This document shows positions 52,401 to 60,987 of a stretch of DNA of 64,000 bases, piece by piece. Source of the DNA: Woeseiaceae bacterium (GTDB lineage Bacteria; Pseudomonadota; Gammaproteobacteria; Steroidobacterales; Woeseiaceae). Below the pieces are notes generated by a model. The model searched no databases and had not been told where the DNA came from. It saw only the letters and a list, made by a program, of their open reading frames with translations. The position numbers were made by a program, and so were the translations under genes. Location: contig JANQGQ010000012.1 in NCBI GenBank assembly GCA_028277185.1, forward strand, positions 310,001-374,000, given 5' to 3'. The stretch's first letter is position 1; each line of letters begins with the position of its first letter.

Positions 52401-54795
52401 CGAGGAACTCGCGCCGACGATGGGCAAGTTCTTCGTGCGCGTGAGCGACGGCAACCGCTACGGCCAGTGGGGCAACTTCAAGGTCGGCTACATGAACAAC
52501 GAACTCGCGCAGGTCGACCGCGGTCTGTACGGCGCGAACCTTGGGCTTCAGAGCAAGGCGACGACCGGCTTCGGCGATCAGCGCTACGCGGTTAGCGTCT
52601 TCGCGGCCGAGCCCGGCACCGTGCCGGGACGTGACGAGTTCCGCGGCACGGGCGGCTCGCTGTACTTCCTGAGCCGCCAGGACATCCTCGCGGGGTCGGA
52701 GCGCGTGCGTATCGAGACCCGCGACAAGGCGTCGGGGATCGTGACGGGCGTGACCAACCTGACGCCGATGATGGACTACGACGTCGACTATCTGCAGGGC
52801 CGGATCGTGCTCGCGGCGCCGCTCAACTCGACTGCGAACGACAACCTGCTCGTGCGCAACGATGCCCTGTCGGGCGACGAGACCTACCTCGTCGTTCGCT
52901 ACGAGTTCACGCCGGGCTTCGACGAGCTGGAAAACGTTTCGACGGGCGGTCAGGCGCACTATTGGCTCGGCGACTACGTGAAGCTCGGGATCACGGCCAG
53001 CTCGAACGAGCAGGACGAAGGCGACAGTTCATTGGACGGCGCCGACCTCACGCTCAGGCTCAGCGCCGATTCCTGGATCAAGTACCAGACCGCGACCAGC
53101 GAAGGTCTCGTGTCGCTGCCGACGTTCTCCGCCGACGGTGGCTTCGACTTCGCGGCCTACGATGCGAACGCGTTCGTCAACGCCGAGGCGGACGCCAGCC
53201 GGGCGGACCTCAGCGTTGGGTTGGGCGACTTCGTTGGCTGGAGCAACGCCCGCCTCACGGCCTATACGCAGGAAGTCGGCGCCGGCTACTCGGCGCCGGG
53301 ACTCACGGCGTTGACCGATACCACTAACTACGGCGGGTCGCTGAGCCTGCCGGTGGGCGACCGCGTCGCGCTCACGGCCAAGCTCGACTACCGCGAGCAG
53401 GAGCAGGGCGTCGAAACCGAGGCCGTGGAGTACAACCTGAGTTATCAGATTTCGTACCACTGGGACGTCAGCGCAGGCTATCGCGAGGACACTCGTATCG
53501 ACCGCTCGATCAACGTGCCGCTGTCGCAAGAGCTCGGCGAACGCGCCGACGCCGTGCTGCAGGTGGGTTACGACTCGAAGGATACCTGGCGGGTCTACGG
53601 GTTCATGCAGGATACGCTGTCGACCACGGGCGATCGCGAAACGAATGCGCGCAGCGGCGTCGGCGGCTCGTTCCGTTTCTCCGATACGCTCAACGTCGAC
53701 GCGGAAGTATCCGACGGCGATCTCGGCCAGGGCGGAAGGGTCGGAACGAACTACATCGTGTCGGATCGCACCAGCATGTACCTGAACTACGCGCTCGAGA
53801 ACGAACGGACCGACACCGCGCTGGCCGCCAGCCGCGGCCGGGAGGGCAATCTCGTCGCGGGCATCAAGTCGCGGCTCGGCGACAGCACGAGCGTGTTCCT
53901 CGAAGAGCGCTACCAGCAGGGCAGCGCGATGACCGGGCTGACGCACGCGACCGGCGTGACCTTCGCGCCGACGTCCCGCTGGAGCCTCGGCGTCAATACC
54001 GACATCGGCACGCTCCGGGATCAGGTGACGGGCGCCGAGACGGAGCGCGTGGCCGGGGGCGTTCAGTTCGGCTGGGGCGGCGAGGCGCTGCAGTTCTCGA
54101 GCGCGGTCGAGTACCGCAGCGACGACGCGGAGCGGCCGGATCTGACGCGTACGGAACGCAAGACCTGGCTGTTCCGCAACAACTTCAAGTATCAACTCAA
54201 TCCGGGCGCGCGCCTGCTGGGGCAGTTCAATCACGCGACCAGCGAAAGCTCCGAGGGCGAGGTCTTCGACGGCGGCTTTACCGAAGCCATACTCGGCTAT
54301 GCGCTGAGGCCGGTCGACAACGACCGGCTCAACGCGCTGGTCAAGTACACCTATTTCTTCAATGTGCCGACGACCGGCCAGACGACGTTGCAGAACGTCG
54401 CGGCCGAGTTCCTGCAGAAGTCCCACGTTGCCGCCGTGGACGTCACCTACGACCTGACGCCGCGCTTCTCGATCGGCGGCAAGTATGCGTATCGGCTTTC
54501 CCAGGTCAGTCTCGATCGCGAGGACCCGGAGTTCTTCGACAACAACGCCAGCCTGTATGTCGTCCGCGGCGACTACCGCATGGGCAGGAACTGGGAGCTG
54601 CTGGCCGAAGCGCGGTTGCTCGACATGCCGGACCTGAACGAGAGCCGCAGCGGGGCGTTGATCGCGATCTCACGCTACCTCGGCGACCACATCAAGATCG
54701 GCGTGGGCTACAACTTCACGGATTTCTCCGAAGACCTCACCGACCTCAGCTACGATCATCACGGGATGTTCCTGAACCTGACCGGATCGATGTGA
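49435..54795 (+). CDS. Outer membrane protein with three OmpA-like domains and large beta-barrel
   Basis: A 1786-residue protein from a GTG overlapping the previous stop. Signal peptide to about residue 23. Three OmpA-like domains at about 82-197, 245-362 and 396-510, each with G-H/Y-x-D/E, then YGxxxGLSxxRAxxV. The binding Asp is Asp124 in the first and Asp287 in the second; the third has Glu436 instead. A middle part (about 510-900) has Ig-like and short repeated pieces (SLLPISDDGSFGETARKNLLRVRND, NGSEGLLRVSDRGSF). From about residue 905 alternating beta-strands (GRLAFFLNGKFGGHWRLTASADTREG ... YNLSYQISYHWDVSAGYRED ...) suggest an outer-membrane barrel of many strands. Translational coupling to the DUF11 gene suggests it exports, anchors or displays that protein. 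Confidence 0.82.
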   Translation: MSNVTILSRTAALLLLGPLLVHAKGVDEAEVGEAVEKHLSPDEPIMQWVQDPERVNADMADMIVTRETTAEAFETIKLSNLVPAVHFESGVADIPGDTIVSLSGILERMQDKLNVRLHLVGHADNQPLSPALQEVYGDNEGLSRERAGEVAEYLQDALALPPEAVSYEWMGDRQPVATNLTPQGRAENRRVEIEVWYDEPGERVALEEFLVPHQIRRVKACRMETVCKLRYVDGHARRARVQNLIAPLYYDEDSIDVTPEFLGYVQEAFDNLAERQNVSVRFVGYSDDRPLEGRMERIYGSTLGLSKARARRVALAVQDSLGLPTEVVESDGRGAERPLGSNRTEHGRALNRRVEVEFWYDDPLKELPDEPQICPEEGGAEIVTRVFDPPGGPIEDVPFVDGEPVIPPGYAAALGGALTAAGDRINLRLRFLGYTENERLERRTAAVYGDDIGLSASRARRVMEHVAAELDLGASQAEFEGRGYVHSSDVVNTGFVQGDTSHVAVQVVYDELAILDDYEGVDITRITRELKPEDPLGLNLMRITVDGVPIDDPERSSADIQRCTDVAMEVANIQFGFDNLRSAPRLSVTTRSPRIVVERDVDLQGFASPVEFRMYTNYSYFIERAEVRVFEAGQSPESEPLDVVEIPLDGSAMWAPPATWFRAPLRQLNYVLRAYGDDGNFDETTAQPLWVVYEDVSNPGPIDVPRRDGIFDAPERPMFAGTYSESLLPISDDGSFGETARKNLLRVRNDNGFMKNGSEGLLRVSDRGSFEENVLQPLLAIHDDPASAAPDDAKELATSTRDTFAAGYGENLLGVQNITLGSGTVRVHGDYVPPDHEVWVAGKPVPVAADGSFVTEEVLPDGAHTVEVAVIDPDGRGDLYLRDLEFESNDWFYVGMADLTVSEGTASGAAELLSGDNPAYDVNSNVDGRLAFFLNGKFGGHWRLTASADTREGPIDDIFSNFMAKDPQSLFRRIDPEYYYPTFGDDSTVEELAPTMGKFFVRVSDGNRYGQWGNFKVGYMNNELAQVDRGLYGANLGLQSKATTGFGDQRYAVSVFAAEPGTVPGRDEFRGTGGSLYFLSRQDILAGSERVRIETRDKASGIVTGVTNLTPMMDYDVDYLQGRIVLAAPLNSTANDNLLVRNDALSGDETYLVVRYEFTPGFDELENVSTGGQAHYWLGDYVKLGITASSNEQDEGDSSLDGADLTLRLSADSWIKYQTATSEGLVSLPTFSADGGFDFAAYDANAFVNAEADASRADLSVGLGDFVGWSNARLTAYTQEVGAGYSAPGLTALTDTTNYGGSLSLPVGDRVALTAKLDYREQEQGVETEAVEYNLSYQISYHWDVSAGYREDTRIDRSINVPLSQELGERADAVLQVGYDSKDTWRVYGFMQDTLSTTGDRETNARSGVGGSFRFSDTLNVDAEVSDGDLGQGGRVGTNYIVSDRTSMYLNYALENERTDTALAASRGREGNLVAGIKSRLGDSTSVFLEERYQQGSAMTGLTHATGVTFAPTSRWSLGVNTDIGTLRDQVTGAETERVAGGVQFGWGGEALQFSSAVEYRSDDAERPDLTRTERKTWLFRNNFKYQLNPGARLLGQFNHATSESSEGEVFDGGFTEAILGYALRPVDNDRLNALVKYTYFFNVPTTGQTTLQNVAAEFLQKSHVAAVDVTYDLTPRFSIGGKYAYRLSQVSLDREDPEFFDNNASLYVVRGDYRMGRNWELLAEARLLDMPDLNESRSGALIAISRYLGDHIKIGVGYNFTDFSEDLTDLSYDHHGMFLNLTGSM

Positions 54796-54875
54796 GCAGT
54801 TTCGGCGTCCGGCTGAGCCCGGGCGGAAGGATTGCGCGAACGAATCGGGGAGTTCACGAACCGGGTTAGGTCGAC

Positions 54876-55544
54876 TCAGTCGCTCCGCACAATGCGCCCG
54901 TCCAGCATGGTTACCAGTCTGTTGGCGGCACGAGCATGCGCGGCTGAATGCGTAACCATGAGGATCGTTGCGCCTTGCTCGTTGAGGACCCGGAGCATGT
55001 CGAGTACTTCCTCGCCGTTCCGGGAGTCGAGGTTGCCCGTTGGCTCATCGGCCAGGATGAGCTTAGGGTCGCCGACGACGGCGCGAGCTACCGCGACTCT
55101 TTGCTGTTGGCCGCCGGAGAGCTGCGAGGGCTGGTGGTTCATTCTTGCGCTCAGCCCTACGAGTTCCAGCGCCTCCCGCACGAGGGTCTTTCTTTGGCGT
55201 TTCCCGATGTGCTGGTGCAGCAGAGGGAGTTCCACGTTCTCGAAGACGTCGAGCTCGTCGATCAGGTTGAAGCTCTGGAAGATGAACCCGACGTTACCTT
55301 TTCTCATCGCGGCCAGGCGTTGCGGTGAGTAGCCGGAGATATCGCGATCGAAAAAGTAGTAGCCGCCGCTGCTCGGCGCGTCGATCATGCCCAGGACGTT
55401 CATGAGGGTGGATTTACCGCAGCCCGACGGACCCATGACGGCGACGAAATCGCCCTCGCCGATATCCAGACTGACTTCGTCGAGCGCCATGGTCTCGATG
55501 CTCGAAGTCCTGTAGATCTTGCTGACGTTGCTTAGTCTGAACAT
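54876..55544 (-). CDS. ABC transporter ATPase, MacB/LolD-like
   Basis: A 222-residue ATPase. Walker [10 protein letters not shown], signature [14 protein letters not shown], Walker [14 protein letters not shown]-loop VTHS. This is the standard set for ATPases pairing with FtsX/MacB-type permeases. It lies downstream of the adaptor gene (31 bases) on the minus strand; the permease is on the other side of the divergent regulator region. Together they form a tripartite export or efflux-like system, with the ATPase and permease as separate chains rather than fused as in MacB. Confidence 0.92.
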   Translation of the reverse strand: MFRLSNVSKIYRTSSIETMALDEVSLDIGEGDFVAVMGPSGCGKSTLMNVLGMIDAPSSGGYYFFDRDISGYSPQRLAAMRKGNVGFIFQSFNLIDELDVFENVELPLLHQHIGKRQRKTLVREALELVGLSARMNHQPSQLSGGQQQRVAVARAVVGDPKLILADEPTGNLDSRNGEEVLDMLRVLNEQGATILMVTHSAAHARAANRLVTMLDGRIVRSD

Positions 55545-55575
55545 GCTTCTTCCATTGGACTGAAGGTTCGCGGAG

Positions 55576-56898
55576 CTATCGGGGCTGCCCGGGGATCTCG
55601 ATGCGCTCCGCTTCGAGAAATTCGCGGTAGCTGGACGTCAGGATACTCTCGCCCTCTCCCAGACCTTCCAGCACCTCGATACCGTCGCCGTTCGTGCGCC
55701 CGAAGCGGATGGCCCGACGTTCGGCGGACTCGCCGTCCGCATCGACCACGAACGCCCAGGTGCCGCCCGTATCGGCATAGAAGGGACCGCTCTCTACCAT
55801 CAGTGCGTCGGAATCCGATGCAATCGTCAGGCGGGGGCGGACAGTCTGTCCGCGTCGAATGCCTTCAGGCGTTTCTCCGACGAAGGACAGCTCGACCTCG
55901 AAGCCGCCGTCGCGTACGTCCGGGTAAACCTTCGTTAGTTCCAGTGCGTGCTTCGCGCCGGCGATCTCAACGGAAGCACGCTGTCCCTGCGAAACACGGG
56001 GTAGATAAAACTCGTCGATTCGCGCCGCTACCTTGAACGCGCCAAGCTCGTCGATTCGCCCGATTCGCTGCCCCGGTGTCCTCGTTTCTCCCACGTGTGC
56101 GTCCAGCAGCGATAGCTGTCCCGCAATCGGGGCGACGATCACGAGGTTCGCAAGGTTTTCCCGTGCGATGGACAGGTTCCGGGTCATCGCCGTAATCGCC
56201 TTCTGAAGGGAGTCGATTTGCGTCCGGCGAAAGTCCTCGTCGACGGTCTGTGCCTCCAGAATGGCGGCCTTAAGTTCTCTCCGATAGGCCAGTTCGGCCT
56301 CGAGATCCGCGAATTCCGCCTGCGCGGCAGACCCTCCGCTAAGTAACGGTTCCAGTCGGGCAAGCCCTCTCGAGGCCACGCCGATGGCATGGTCGATCTC
56401 GATGATTTCCCTGACGTGCAGGAGCCTGTCCTGCTCGAAGGCGAGACGCGTTGCACTGAGGTCGTTGATTTGCTCGGTCAGCTGGGCTTCGCGGCCGATA
56501 ACGTCGAGCTGCAGCAGCGTGTTCTTCATCTCGAGCAGGGCTTGCCCTTCGGTCACCATCGCCCCCGCCTCGACGTATACGGCAGTGACCTGACCGCCGT
56601 CGACCACGTCGATGAACACCGACGTTCGCGGCACGACGCGCCCGCTCAGGGGAATGCGCTCGACGAATGGCGCGGTGCGCGCCGTGGATATCGAGATGCG
56701 ATCCTGGCTGAGCGAAGCGGTCTGGTGCGACTCGAAAGCGCCAGTTACATAGGCGCCAACAGCTACAAGCAGCGCCGCTCCGCCAGCCAGCAACAACAGC
56801 CGGGTCGCAGCGCGAGAGTCCGTGATCTTCCGATCCATGGCGGACAGCGGAGGGTCGTCCCGGCTTCGCTCCGGATCGTGCTGCGGGCGTTCGAGCAT
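55576..56898 (-). CDS. HlyD/MacA-type periplasmic adaptor
   Basis: A 440-residue membrane-fusion protein. One N-terminal membrane anchor (LLLLAGGAALLVAVGAYVTGAF), a lipoyl/barrel-sandwich half (DGGQVTAVYVEAGAMVTEGQALLEMK), a long coiled-coil hairpin (about 140-250), the returning lipoyl half (ARENLANLVIVAPIAGQLSLLDAHVGETRTPGQRIGRI) and beta-barrel plus membrane-proximal domains. It would link the permease to an outer membrane channel or accept substrate in the periplasm. Start at 56898 is the first ATG; 56838 is an alternative. The promoter region with GntR-type palindromes lies directly upstream. Confidence 0.9.
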   Translation of the reverse strand: MLERPQHDPERSRDDPPLSAMDRKITDSRAATRLLLLAGGAALLVAVGAYVTGAFESHQTASLSQDRISISTARTAPFVERIPLSGRVVPRTSVFIDVVDGGQVTAVYVEAGAMVTEGQALLEMKNTLLQLDVIGREAQLTEQINDLSATRLAFEQDRLLHVREIIEIDHAIGVASRGLARLEPLLSGGSAAQAEFADLEAELAYRRELKAAILEAQTVDEDFRRTQIDSLQKAITAMTRNLSIARENLANLVIVAPIAGQLSLLDAHVGETRTPGQRIGRIDELGAFKVAARIDEFYLPRVSQGQRASVEIAGAKHALELTKVYPDVRDGGFEVELSFVGETPEGIRRGQTVRPRLTIASDSDALMVESGPFYADTGGTWAFVVDADGESAERRAIRFGRTNGDGIEVLEGLGEGESILTSSYREFLEAERIEIPGQPR

Positions 56899-56913
56899 GC
56901 CGAATCTTTAATC

Positions 56914-56946
56914 ACTGTATTACCTACACAATACAGTAATACTGTA
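56914..56946. promoter_or_regulatory. GntR/YtrA-type operator between divergent ABC genes
   Basis: Two overlapping palindromes: ACTGTATT-8 bases-AATACAGT (56914-56937) and TACAGTA-A-TACTGTA (56932-56946). The ACTGTA/TACAGT element occurs three times. They fill the space between the divergent adaptor and regulator genes, so the GntR-family protein encoded next to them is the likely ligand, controlling both directions and itself. Confidence 0.75.
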
Positions 56947-56999
56947 ATACAATGGCAGGCGCAAGCAAGCGAGTCGCATTTGCAGCAGCGGATCAGAAC

Positions 57000-57350
57000 A
57001 TGGCCAAGAACGTACCAACCTGGGATGAGCAGCGACCCATTTACCGGCAACTGATGGAAGCAATCGTCGACAGAATCATCAATCGCACCTACGCGGAGGG
57101 GGAGATGCTTCCCTCCGTTCGGCAACTGGCCAGCGATTTCATGGTGAACCCGCTGACGGCGTCCAGGGCGTATCGCGAACTCGAGCAGTTCACGGAAACC
57201 CGGCGAGGCGTCGGCGTCATCGTGAAGCAGGGCGTACGCGAAATCCTGTTGCAGCGGGAGCGGAAGAAATTCCTGCGGGAAGAATGGCCGGCCATCCGCG
57301 AGAGGATCGGCGCGCTGGAGATCGATGAAGACACGCTGTTTCGGTCGTAG
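57000..57350 (+). CDS. GntR-family regulator, YtrA subfamily
   Basis: About 116 residues. N-terminal winged helix: PIYRQLMEAIVDRIINRTYAEGEMLPSVRQLASDFMVNPLTASRAYRELEQF, followed by TRRGVGVIVKQG and a short C-terminal helix for dimerisation, the YtrA layout. I prefer the ATG at 57000 (MAKNVPTWDEQRPIYRQL), since homologs start shortly before PIYRQL. An ATG at 56952 would place the start against the operator and add 16 residues. YtrA-type regulators control ABC systems responding to cell-wall or membrane-active compounds. It is followed by the permease gene after 27 bases. Confidence 0.88.
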   Translation: MAKNVPTWDEQRPIYRQLMEAIVDRIINRTYAEGEMLPSVRQLASDFMVNPLTASRAYRELEQFTETRRGVGVIVKQGVREILLQRERKKFLREEWPAIRERIGALEIDEDTLFRS

Positions 57351-57377
57351 CCGGTTCACGACCCGGAGATAGCGACG

Positions 57378-59804
57378 ATGTGGGGCAGCGTTTTAAAGAC
57401 GACCGTCCGGGCTTTGTACCGGGACAAAGTCTATTCGAGCATCAACGTGATCGGACTCGCGATCGCATTGGCTACCTGCCTGGTCGTCGGGCAGTACGTA
57501 TTCAACGAACTAACCTACGACCTTCATCACGACAGGCACGAGCGAATATATCGCGTATCCGCCGAGATCACGATGGACCGCAAAACCGAGCGCTCCGCAA
57601 TGACGTCAATCTTCCTCGGCCCACTGCTCGCGGAGAACTACGCTGAGGTTGCGGACTTCGTCCGGGTTCGGCCAAAGGCCGATATCATCACCGGAAATCG
57701 CGAGCGCTTCGTTCGCCACGATCAAACCGGGGTGGTTTGGCGCGACGTGTACGCGGTGGACCCCAGCATCTTTGAGCTTTTCACGCACCGTATCGTCTTC
57801 GGAGACCCGCGGTCGGCGCTGGCTGCTCCCGAGTCGGTTGCGATCAGTCGCTCCGTATCGCAACGGTATTTCGGCGATGCCAACCCCGTTGGTGAGACGC
57901 TGATCTTCGAGGGCGGGCAGCAACGAGTCATCACGCTCGTGTTCGACGATTTACCGGACAACAGTCATCTCAAGTACGACATCCTCCTGCCCCACGAAGA
58001 AATGCCGCTCATTCCCGAGGACGCGCGGCGTTTCTGGGGTGGTGGGGCGTTTACCTACCTCCTGATGCCCGAGGAATACGACAGCAGCAGCTTCGCCGGG
58101 ATTTCGGACGACATGTTCGAGCGCTACATGACGGAGCACGCTGCGTATCTGAATGCGTCCTGGCGGGCAGAGCTACAGCCTCTGGCTGCCGTCCACTACG
58201 GCTCCGATTTGCGCCACGATCTTCCGACGGGTAACGAGCACTTCCTGCGCGGGCTATTGACCGTCGCGATCCTGATTCTGTTCGTGGCCGGCGCCAACTA
58301 CGTCAACCTGGCGACGGCCCGGGCGACAAACAGGCTGCGGGAATCCAGAATGCGCCGCATCGTTGGCGCCTCACGCCTGGCCATCTCGGCCCAGTTCGTC
58401 GCCGAGTCGGTTCTCGTGGCTCTGGCCGCACTCGCGGTCGCTTTCGTGTTCTACGCCGTTGCAACGGCCATACTGCCTCTGTCGGAAATCCTCGGGTACG
58501 CATTCGAGCTGACGGCCACTGAACGTCTGTTCGGCTTCCTTCTGGCCGTGGCGTTCACCCTGGTCGTCGGAGTCCTCGCGGGCCTGTATCCGGCGTACTA
58601 CCTGTCGTCGTTCGTCGACCTGGTCGATCCGTCGAATTCGAAGCGCGGTGGCACAACTGCCCTTCGGCAAGTCCTCGTGTTGATGCAGCTTGCGGTCTCG
58701 GTAAGCGTCGTCGCCTGCACGGCCGTCATGGCGTCACAACTGGCATTCATGGCCAATCAGCCGCTGGGCTACGACAGGGAGGACCGCTTCGTAACTCTGC
58801 TGCACGGTGCGGACCTGATCGAACGGATTCCGGCGATAGAGAACGAACTGGAACAAAGCGCATCGATTCTGGGCGTCACCGCGGCAGACCGGCTCATGGA
58901 CGGCTCGGACCTGCTCTATACGTATTTCGAAACCGAGGATACTCAGGGCAAGACGGTATCGGTGTTTACGAGATTGATGCCCGTTGCCGAAGACTATATG
59001 GAGACTATGGGTATGGAACTCGTCGTCGGCAGAGGGTTTTCGAAGGACGAAGCATCCAACAGCACGATCATCGTGAACGAGGCTGTTGTCAGGAACATGG
59101 GCTGGCGCGACCCGATCGGCAAGCGAATGGGCTTGCGCAATCGGGAGGTGATAGGCGTCGTTCGGGACTTCAACTTCAGATCGCTGCACCAGCCGGTGGA
59201 GCCCGTTGCGATTTTCCAGCACCGCACGAACTTCGAGCGTATGCCCGCGGCCGAGCGGCCGTTCAGGAATCGATACCTGATAGTCCACTTCGCGGGAGAG
59301 CGGATGGCCGACGCCGTGCGCGTCGTGGAAGAAACGCTGCTCCGGTTCGGGTCGACGCGCCCGTTTGAGTACAGCCTGCTCGAAGAGGTGCTTGCCGCAC
59401 AGTATGTGTCGGAGACACACTTCATGAAGCTGGTTGGCGGCCTGGCGACGATATGCGTCATCGTGGCGTGCATGGGGCTGATCGGATTGACGGCGTTTTC
59501 CGTGGCTCAGCGCAGCAAAGAGATCGCGATTCGCAAAGTGCTGGGCGCGTCGACGGCCGAGATCGTGCTGCTCCTGAATCGGTACCTGATCCCGCTGATG
59601 GCTTTGGCTTCCGTTCTGGCCTTCCTGCTGGCGTTCTCAGCAATGGATGCATGGTTGAGTGAGTTCGACCAGCGCATTCCAACGGACCCGAGGGTCTTCG
59701 TGATGTCCGGCATCGGGGTCTTCTGCGTCGCGTTGGCGGCCGGTGCGGTGCAGGCGTTCCTGGCGGCGCGCGGTCATCCGGTGGAGTCCCTCCGCTACGA
59801 ATAG
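57378..59804 (+). CDS. ABC transporter permease, duplicated FtsX/MacB type
   Basis: An 808-residue permease with two FtsX-type halves. First half: N-terminal helix (INVIGLAIALATCLVVGQYVF), MacB-like periplasmic domain, then helices around 290-420 with the motif RATNRLRESRMRRIVGASRLAISAQFVAES. Second half: helix at about 435-455, a second periplasmic domain (FSKDEASNSTIIVNEAVVRNMGWRDPIGKRM) and final helices with QRSKEIAIRKVLGASTAEIVLLL. This is the large two-module type common in antimicrobial-peptide or macrolide-type export systems. GGAG stands nine bases before the ATG. It partners the ATPase at 54876 and adaptor at 55576. The gene ends 11 bases before the convergent PLP enzyme gene. Confidence 0.9.
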   Translation: MWGSVLKTTVRALYRDKVYSSINVIGLAIALATCLVVGQYVFNELTYDLHHDRHERIYRVSAEITMDRKTERSAMTSIFLGPLLAENYAEVADFVRVRPKADIITGNRERFVRHDQTGVVWRDVYAVDPSIFELFTHRIVFGDPRSALAAPESVAISRSVSQRYFGDANPVGETLIFEGGQQRVITLVFDDLPDNSHLKYDILLPHEEMPLIPEDARRFWGGGAFTYLLMPEEYDSSSFAGISDDMFERYMTEHAAYLNASWRAELQPLAAVHYGSDLRHDLPTGNEHFLRGLLTVAILILFVAGANYVNLATARATNRLRESRMRRIVGASRLAISAQFVAESVLVALAALAVAFVFYAVATAILPLSEILGYAFELTATERLFGFLLAVAFTLVVGVLAGLYPAYYLSSFVDLVDPSNSKRGGTTALRQVLVLMQLAVSVSVVACTAVMASQLAFMANQPLGYDREDRFVTLLHGADLIERIPAIENELEQSASILGVTAADRLMDGSDLLYTYFETEDTQGKTVSVFTRLMPVAEDYMETMGMELVVGRGFSKDEASNSTIIVNEAVVRNMGWRDPIGKRMGLRNREVIGVVRDFNFRSLHQPVEPVAIFQHRTNFERMPAAERPFRNRYLIVHFAGERMADAVRVVEETLLRFGSTRPFEYSLLEEVLAAQYVSETHFMKLVGGLATICVIVACMGLIGLTAFSVAQRSKEIAIRKVLGASTAEIVLLLNRYLIPLMALASVLAFLLAFSAMDAWLSEFDQRIPTDPRVFVMSGIGVFCVALAAGAVQAFLAARGHPVESLRYE

Positions 59805-59815
59805 CGGCGGCATGC

Positions 59816-60976
59816 CTACCAGTAGTTGCTTCGGCTCCAGACCGCCACGACTTCCGGGTTGCCGCCCTCGACGACGTGATAGCGATCGTATGCGGCCGCC
59901 GTCATGTCCGCGTGGTTGGGCAGCACGCGCACGATGCGGCCGACCGGATACGCCGCCAGATCCACGGGTGATCCATCGCGCGTCGTCACGAGCCCGAGTT
60001 CCTGACTGACCGCGCTCACGATCAGGTCGTCCAGCAGCCTGCCCGTCGCGCCGTCCGCAAGCAGTCCATAGCCCGCATCGAAGGGTTTGCCCGCCGTGCT
60101 GCGGTCCTTGGACAGTGCCAGTCCGCCGGCGTCGATCACGAAACGGTTGTGCTCGGGTTGCCGCGCGATCACGCTGGCCGCGACGCTGACGGCGATATCG
60201 TCGATGCCGGCAGCGCCGATGCCTGCCTGGAACAGATCCTGGAAAGCGTAGATGCCGCAACGCGCTTCGGTGATCCCGGGCAGTGCGTCGGCGTGCAGCA
60301 CGGCCGGCGTCGATCCGAACGACACGATCTCGCAGGCGAGACCGGCGCTGTCGAGGCGTTGCTTCGCGTTGTCCAGCGCCGTCACATGCTCGGCCGCGAG
60401 TGCCGCGGCTTCCCCGGGCGTTCGGCCATAGCTTGCGCCCGCGTAGCTCATGATGCCGGCGAAACCTGTTCTGCCGCTGCCGTCCAGTGTGCGCGCCGCT
60501 CGTTCTAGTGCATCCCCGCCGAGTGAGATCCCCGAGCGGTAGGCGTCGACATCGATCTCGACGACGAATCTGAGCGGCACCGCCCGACCGCGATCCGACC
60601 GGTTCCCGAAGGCCGCCACCGCCGCCTCCGCGCCCTCCAACGAATCCGTCATGAGTGTCAGCCGGCAGCCATCGTCGGCAAGCGCCGCGGCTCTCTCGGC
60701 CTTGCCGGGCGCGAACGGCACGCAATAGAACAGGTCGTCGAAACCGGCCTGATGGAAATACCCGGCTTCCCGCAGCGTCGAAACGCAGAAACCCGCGGCG
60801 CCCGCGTCGGCCAGAAGCTCTGCCACCTCGACGCATTTCGGGGTCTTGAGATGCGGGCGCAGCGGCACGCCGAGTTCGCGTGCGCGGGCCGCCATACGTC
60901 CGACGTTGCGGACGAGCCGGGCGCGATCGAGGACGAGCGCGGGCGTTTCGAGACTGTCGACGCGCAGGCCCGTCAT
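59816..60976 (-). CDS. DSD1/D-threonine aldolase-like PLP enzyme
   Basis: A 386-residue enzyme of the alanine-racemase fold (type III) family that includes D-serine dehydratase, D-threonine aldolase and D-threo-3-hydroxyaspartate dehydratase. Seen: LETPALVLDRARLVRNVGRMAARARELGVPLRPHLKTPKCVEVA with the PLP-binding Lys in HLKTPK, VEIDVDAYRSGI, IMSYAGASYG, the C-terminal FVIDAGGLALSKDR and VRVLPNHADMTAAAYDRYHVVEG near the metal site. In eukaryotic DSD enzymes a Cys follows that His closely; here it is absent. The substrate is unknown. The start is preceded by AAGGAA, with only 11 bases from the stop of the isoaspartyl peptidase gene. Confidence 0.88.
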   Translation of the reverse strand: MTGLRVDSLETPALVLDRARLVRNVGRMAARARELGVPLRPHLKTPKCVEVAELLADAGAAGFCVSTLREAGYFHQAGFDDLFYCVPFAPGKAERAAALADDGCRLTLMTDSLEGAEAAVAAFGNRSDRGRAVPLRFVVEIDVDAYRSGISLGGDALERAARTLDGSGRTGFAGIMSYAGASYGRTPGEAAALAAEHVTALDNAKQRLDSAGLACEIVSFGSTPAVLHADALPGITEARCGIYAFQDLFQAGIGAAGIDDIAVSVAASVIARQPEHNRFVIDAGGLALSKDRSTAGKPFDAGYGLLADGATGRLLDDLIVSAVSQELGLVTTRDGSPVDLAAYPVGRIVRVLPNHADMTAAAYDRYHVVEGGNPEVVAVWSRSNYW

Positions 60977-60987
60977 TGCTGCGTTCC

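Noticed and set aside
28928..54795. Type IX secretion/gliding system of the Bacteroidetes kind
   Set aside because: No Spr/Gld/Por homologs or type IX C-terminal sorting domains were seen. The motor genes are of the ExbB/ExbD/AgmX type.
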